Of a DNA stretch of 64,000 bases, positions 58,415-64,000 are shown piece by piece; the first letter of the stretch is position 1, and each line of letters opens with the position of its first letter. Made by a program: the position numbers and the translations under genes. This stretch comes from Pseudofabraea citricarpa (Eukaryota; Ascomycota; Leotiomycetes; Helotiales; Dermateaceae). The DNA is taken from contig JAPWGK010000005.1 in the NCBI GenBank assembly GCA_029641185.1, forward strand, positions 930,001 through 994,000, written 5' to 3'. The notes under the pieces were generated by a model. That model worked only from the letters and a program-made list of their open reading frames with translations, was not told where the DNA came from and did no database searches.

Positions 58415-59533
58415 ATGGATGCTCTTCCGGAAACCCAAACTGCGATTGTCGGTCTTGAGGATGGAACATTAGCCATATTGAAGAATGTACGACTTCCAAA
58501 TGTAGAAGATGATATGATTCTGGTCAAGAGCGTGTTCGTTGGGCTAAATCCAGTGGACACCAAAATGGTTGGCCGTCTTGTCATTCCAGGGGCCATAGTT
58601 GGTACGGACTTTGCTGGATATGTCGTAGCAATCGGTAGCAATGCCCAATGCCCCGGGGTCAAAATTGGGGATCGCGTAGCCGGCGTAGTCCAGTCTTCCA
58701 ACCCACTCCAACCTGATGTTGGGGGTTTCACGGAATACATCGGAGCAACTGGATTTGTGACGATGAAGATCCCGGATGCTATGTCTTTTGAGGAAGGCGC
58801 GGCAATTGGCAGTGGAATTGGAACAATGGGTATGGCACTGTTTCACTCTCTTAAGGTTCCCGGGTACCCAACAGAGCCTGCACTCAAGCCGAAGCATGTT
58901 CTCGTGTATGGGGGAAGCTCGGCGACTGGGACAATGGCTATTCAGCTTCTCAAATTGTAAAGAGACCACCAAACCCGCAAATGGCAAATCACTGACCTTC
59001 GACAAAGATGCGGACTGACCCCAATAGCAACATGTTCCGAGAAGAACTTCGCACTCACGATGTCCTACGGTGCCGAGAAAGTCTTCGACTATCACTTGCC
59101 ATCATGCCCCGACGATATCAAGGCATATACAAAAAACTCGCTGAAATTTGTCCTCGACTGCATATCTGAGCCTGAGACGATGGAGTTCTGCTACAAATGC
59201 ATCGGAAGAGCTGGTGGAAAATATACAGCTCTCGAGCCATTTCCCACTTGGTTGGACACCAAGAAAACCGTCAAAGCCGATTGGGTCTTTGGTCCAATGA
59301 TGCTAGGGAAAAAGATCGGATGGCCTGCTCCATTCAAACGAGAGGAAGACGAGGAATTGCGCAAGTTCTCCGTCAAATGGTTTGCGACAGCACGGCAGCT
59401 TTTGCAAGATGGGAAGATAAAGGCTCATCCTCTGAAGAGCATGCCAGGAGGATTTCAGGGCGTCATGGATGGGATGGATTTGCTGCGCAGGAAAGAACTC
59501 TCAGGTGTGAAGTTGGTGTATCGAGTTTCATAA
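58415..59533 (+). CDS. Trans-acting enoyl reductase, LovC-like (MDR superfamily)
   Basis: NADPH-dependent enoyl reductase, 355 residues, two exons (58415-58956 and 59008-59533), close to the length of LovC (363, from memory). The N-terminal GroES-like half contains VFVGLNPVDTKM and GAIVGTDFAGYVVAIG; the Rossmann half has VYGGSSATGTMAIQLLKL, the NADPH loop, followed by LTPIATCSEKN. There is no zinc-binding Cys/His set, as expected for this subgroup. Such stand-alone reductases act on the growing chain of a highly reducing PKS whose own ER domain is inactive. The PKS gene starts 650 bp downstream on the same strand, which strongly suggests they work together. PKS ER status cannot be checked because the PKS leaves the window. 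Confidence 0.88.
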
Positions 59534-60184
59534 AAGCAGAGTTGTGAGAAGTTGATGATGTGGTTGTGAGGTTAGACCGAGGACGGGAATGGGAATAAGT
59601 TGTGCCGGCTAGCAGATCATCTTGACCCACATCTCAACGACTTCAGAATTTAGATATCTAACTTCCACACTTGCACCTTACATTGCCATCTTTCTACATC
59701 TTGACTATGAATTTTATACTCATGTTGTTCATTTATCATTGGGTGCATCAATAAGTATCAAGATGCCGATCGTGAACGCTGCTCCAACCTTACCGGGCAA
59801 GAACTCTGAAGCGTCTGATCCAATGTCTCCCCCGTTTTTAGAGCGGCTATATCGCCATGGAGCCCTCATACCGGCGACGCCCTGGTCGACAGAAGTAAGT
59901 CGCCTGAAATACATCCGGCGGCGACTTTGAGATCCTGTGCAAATCACAGCTCCCAGCTCCCAACTCTTAGCGAACCTCGAGATCCGGGTAGCTTAGCTAT
60001 GGAGAGGTAGCTTGAAATCAGCTTGACGTGCTTGGTCAAACATACATTACTTAGCTTCCCTGCACTAATCACATTGCTCGGAAATGTCATCTACTTGATT
60101 TTGAAACAGGTCACCTAATCACGACACAAGAAACCGATATCTGCAATCAATTCTACTCACATTACCACTGCAGAGAAAGTCAAT
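59534..60184. promoter_or_regulatory. PKS upstream region
   Basis: About 650 bp between the enoyl reductase and the PKS. A short frame at 59763-59930 (MPIVNAAPTLPGKNS start) has no recognisable features and is probably leader sequence. This is the likely PKS promoter. Confidence 0.5.
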
Positions 60185-63100
60185 ATGGAACCCGTCCGAG
60201 AACCGATTGCCATTGTTGGAAGTGGATGCCGTTTTCCTGGAGAAGCAAATACACTTTCGAAACTCTGGGAACTCCTTAAGCAACCTCGGGACGTCTCCGA
60301 GCCAATTGCCTCAGAAAGATTCAATGTTGATCGATTTTATCACTATAAGGGCCACCATCATGGGACTACCAACGTCAAGGATGCCTATTTCATTGCTGGA
60401 AATGCCCGAAAATTTGATGCTACTTTTTTCAATGTTTTACCGTCAGGTACGTTAGTATTTGCGAAATATCCTCCTACTTTCCAATTTCATTGCGTGATAC
60501 TCAGATCATGTTTGCATGTTGGATCTCAATTATCTTGTATTCCTTCTATTAACATAAAAAACCCCACTAAATCCAAAATAGAAGCGGATTCCATGGACCC
60601 ACAACACAGGATGCTGCTAGAGGTATGTTACGAAGCATCGGAATCTGCAGGCATAACATTGTCCGACCTGTCAGGATCTGACACGGCAGTATTTGTTGGT
60701 CTAATGTCATATGATTACTCTGGAATTGCCAGTCGTGATCCCAATTTCATACCTACATACTTATCTTCAGGAACTGCAAACAGCAATGCCGCTGCTCGTA
60801 TATCTTAGTAAGTCATTGCCAATACCGTCTTCCCAATTCTGCATTCACATATATCCTACTGTTAACAATAAATTCTTGTTTTTCTTTCAGTTCAGTATAT
60901 TTTATTATTTTCTCCACAATTACTTCAGTATAAGAAGTAGCTAACTCCTTTAATATAGTCATTTTGATTGTCACGGTCCCTCGTATGTATATGCATTGTA
61001 AAAGAAAAAAGGTAAAAGCTAATTTGATAGGATGACCATCGATACAGCGTGCTCATCAAGTCTCGTCGCAATACATCAAGCGGTTCAGGTGCTAAGGGAT
61101 GGAGTCTCCCGGATTGCCATTACTGCTGGAACGAATCTGATTTTGGATTCAGGAAATTTCATCGCGGGAAGCAAGATGAATATGTGAGTTCCTCTTCCTA
61201 TTTACTTTGATATTGTGATTTAGATATCAAAGGCCTCCTATTTCTTTCTTCCCTTCTAGTCCTGACCGTACCCAACAGGCTCTCGCCCACCGGACACTCC
61301 CGGATGTGGGATGCCAACGCTGATGGATACGCACGAGGAGAGGGTGTTGGAGCAGTCATTCTCAAAACCTTACGCTCTGCAATCGAAGACGGTGATGAGA
61401 TCGAGTCCATCATTCGAGAAACCGGAATTAATCAAGATGGCAAGACTACCGGAATCACAATGCCAAGCGCTTCTGCTCAAGCAGCCTTGATTCGATCGAC
61501 TTACGCAAAAGCTGGACTTGACTTATTGCAGAAGAGCGATCGTTGCCAATACTTTGAAGCCCATGGGACAGGAACGCCAGTAAGTTCGAAACTTTCCTGC
61601 ATATCATCCCCGTTACCAGAAAAGTAATTCTGAAATTGATATTCTACAGGCTGGTGATCCTCAAGAGGCAGAAGCGTTAAGTAAAGCATTTTTCGGTTAT
61701 GGCAATGAAGATCCAGACGACGTTCTCTACGTTGGTTCAGTAAAGACGGTAATTGGCCACACTGAAGGAACTGCGGGGATTGCAGGTGTTCTTAAGGCTT
61801 CGATTGCCCTTAAGAACGCTATTATCCCGCCGAATCTGCTGCTGAATCGTCTAAATCCGAATGTTGCACCATTCTACACCAACATGCGAATCCTCCAGGA
61901 AGCCCAAGCTTGGCCGGAAGTACCCAATAATACACCCCGTCGCGCAAGTGTGAACAGCTTTGGTACTCTTGCGATTTAATCTCATAATATCGTGTAGATT
62001 AGGCTAATTATTTGACAGGATTTGGTGGGACAAACGCGCACGCTATTCTTGAGAGTTACCAATCATCACTTGCCTTGACCAATGTCACAATGTCAGAAGC
62101 TGATATGCCACTCATTCCATTCGTATTCTCTGCCGCTTCCGATAGGTCTCTTGAGGCGGTGATCAAGTCTTATCTTTCGTACCTCCAAGAATCTCCGCCC
62201 ATCGATCTCCGTCGCTTAGCATATACATTGGTTTGTAGAACAGTTCTTTTCCCATCGGCACAGTATCGGCAATATTACAAAATACTGACAAGATCTTGAA
62301 TAGAGCTGTCGCAGGTCTGTTCTTGCCATCAAAGCAACCTTTTCGGCTTTGACCACATCAGAGCTTTGTAGCTCGATGGAAGCACGTCTTGAAACAACTT
62401 CCGCTGGATCCAAACTGCTAGGTATACGATCAGCTCAAACCGCTTCAATTCTCGGTGTATTTACTGGCCAAGGTGCACAATGGGCTGGTATGGGTGTCAA
62501 ACTAATTAAATCATATCCCTTTGCTCAAAATATCATCGAGAAACTTGATCGGTCACTCGCAGATATCGCTGCAGCGGATCGTCCGGCATGGAGTATTCTA
62601 GCAGAGCTTTCGGTGGATAAGGAATCGACACGTTTAGGAGAAGCAATTTTTTCTCAAACCCTTTGCACTGCTATACAAATTGTTCTCGTGGACCTTCTTC
62701 AAAGTGCTGGCGTTGTCTTCAAAGCTGTTGTGGGCCATTCAGTAAGTTTGATAATATATAATGTCCAGTTTTTGTTTCACTAATCAAATTAGAGTGGCGA
62801 GATTGCCGCTGCTTACGCTGCTGGATTTATCACCGCTCATGATGCCATTCGTATTGCATATTATCGCGGATTTTATGCCAAGCTGGCTTCAGGACCCGGC
62901 GGTCTTGCAGGTGGTATGCTAGCAGTTGGCACTTCCTTCGAGGACGGAAAAGCGATGTGTGATTTAGAGGACTTTGAAGGGCGTATCACAGTGGCAGCTT
63001 GTAATTCACCCCAGAGCATCACCATATCCGGGGACAGCGATGCAATCGACGAAGTTCTCGTTGTTTTTGAGGAAGAGGGTAAATTTGCAAGACCCTTGAA

Positions 63101-64000
63101 AGTGAGCACGGCATACCACTCCCACCATATGCTTCTTTGCTCCGATGCCTATGTTAAGGCCATACAAGACTGTAAAATTCAAATCTTAGATCCAAAAGAG
63201 GACAGCCCCACTTGGTACTCAAGTGTAGATGCAGGCGCACGAGTGGAGGGTGGAGAATCTCTCAAAGACACTTACTGGGCTGAGAACATGACTCGCCCAG
63301 TACTGTTTTTCCAGTCCGTTGAATGTGCCATGGAAGAGTGCGAAGGATTTGATGCCGCGTTGGAAATTGGACCCCATCCTGCCTTGAAAGGCCCAGTTGC
63401 GCAGACAATACAGGAATTGAGAGCAGAGACAGTCCCTTACTTTGGAGTTTTAAATCGCGGAAAAGATGACCTCAAGTCTTTCTTAGACGCTCTTGGTTCC
63501 ATCTGGGCTCATGGCGGTGGGTTGGCCGTGGATTTTGCTACGTTTCAGAAAGTTCATTACAGTGAGAGTGAATATTTAATCCCGATGAAAGGACTGCCGA
63601 CATATGCATGGAATCACGAAAGAGACTACTGGAATGAATCCCGAGGCGGCAAGCAATACCGGACTCATGAGACCGCAATACATGACTTTTTAGGGAGGCG
63701 GACCCCAGATGGGATGGAGAATCAATGGCGATGGGAAACTGTTCTTAGTGTACGAGAGCTTCCCTGGCTTTCTGCGCATGCACTTCAAGGTGTAAGAGCA
63801 ATTCCAAGTCCGCCTGTGGTAAAAATTGCTAACCTTGAGTGTTCCAGCAAACTGTGCTTCCAGCTACTGGCTACATAGCCTTGGCCGTGGAAGCAGCAAA
63901 TCAGATCGCAAGCGGACGCTCAGTGAGACTTATCGAACTAACTAACCTCACAATCAGCAAGGCAATCACCATTGACGATGAGACGGGCACTGAAGTTGCT
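60185..64000 (+). CDS. Highly reducing type I polyketide synthase, 5' part (KS-AT-DH visible)
   Basis: Iterative multidomain PKS, truncated by the window edge. Exons: 60185-60446, 60582-60807, 60960-60983 (24 nt), 61031-61183, 61279-61579, 61650-61962, 62019-62230, 62304-62741, 62793-63791 and 63848 onward. The KS begins at [16 protein letters not shown] near the N-terminus, with DTACSSS (nucleophile Cys), EAHGTGT and VIGHTEGT. The AT starts near [14 protein letters not shown], with GHS|SGE (nucleophile Ser) formed across an intron, and YHSHHM. The DH begins at about 63680 with [10 protein letters not shown] then TVLPATGY, the HxxxGxxxxP motif. No SAT or PT domain precedes the KS, so it is not a non-reducing PKS. 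All visible catalytic residues are present. With the LovC-like reductase next door it resembles LovB-type synthases. The product is unknown. Confidence 0.92.

Overview
The window comes from a filamentous ascomycete (Pezizomycotina). The signs are genes split by many 45-80 nt introns with GT...AG ends and CTRAY-like branch sites, Zn2Cys6 regulators, cytochrome P450s, MFS transporters of the drug (DHA1) and Dal5 types, and two secondary-metabolite loci. I cannot name the genus; a leotiomycete-like plant-associated or saprotrophic fungus would fit, but that is inference.

Layout. 1-6 kb: a DHA1 multidrug MFS transporter and a P450. 8-17.4 kb: a nutrient-uptake and catabolism block, with two Dal5-type (ACS) permeases around a FAD-dependent amine/amino-acid oxidase and a Zn2Cys6 regulator. 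17.8-24 kb: a GFA/CENP-V domain protein, a bZIP factor with two related GC-AG introns, and a divergent membrane-anchored Hsp70-like protein.

25.4-33.9 kb (perhaps to 39.6 kb): the most interesting part, a candidate ribosomally synthesised peptide (RiPP) cluster of the dikaritin type (ustiloxin, phomopsin and asperipin are the known examples). It holds a 111-residue secreted precursor with five repeats separated by Kex2-type KR sites and an invariant EVGYTY core in four of them. Next come a single-pass membrane protein with an HxxHC motif (UstYa/DUF3328-like), a membrane-anchored tyrosinase (UstQ-like), a Zn2Cys6 regulator, and an OPT-family oligopeptide transporter. The inferred route is secretion, KR cleavage of the repeats, then oxidative cross-linking of the tyrosine-rich core.

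40-45 kb: an accessory-looking island with a 666-residue orphan protein, flanked by two arrays of the same 10-bp repeat, and a poorly resolved second orphan gene. 45.9-64 kb: a P450, a full-size ABCB/MDR exporter, a degenerate aldose-1-epimerase homologue, an AflR-like regulator, a stand-alone (trans-acting) enoyl reductase and the 5' part of a highly reducing type I polyketide synthase (KS-AT-DH visible; it runs off the window). This looks like a LovB/LovC-style cluster. No tRNA, rRNA, CRISPR or intact transposase was recognised. Exon borders were placed by eye from splice consensus, frame continuity and family conservation.
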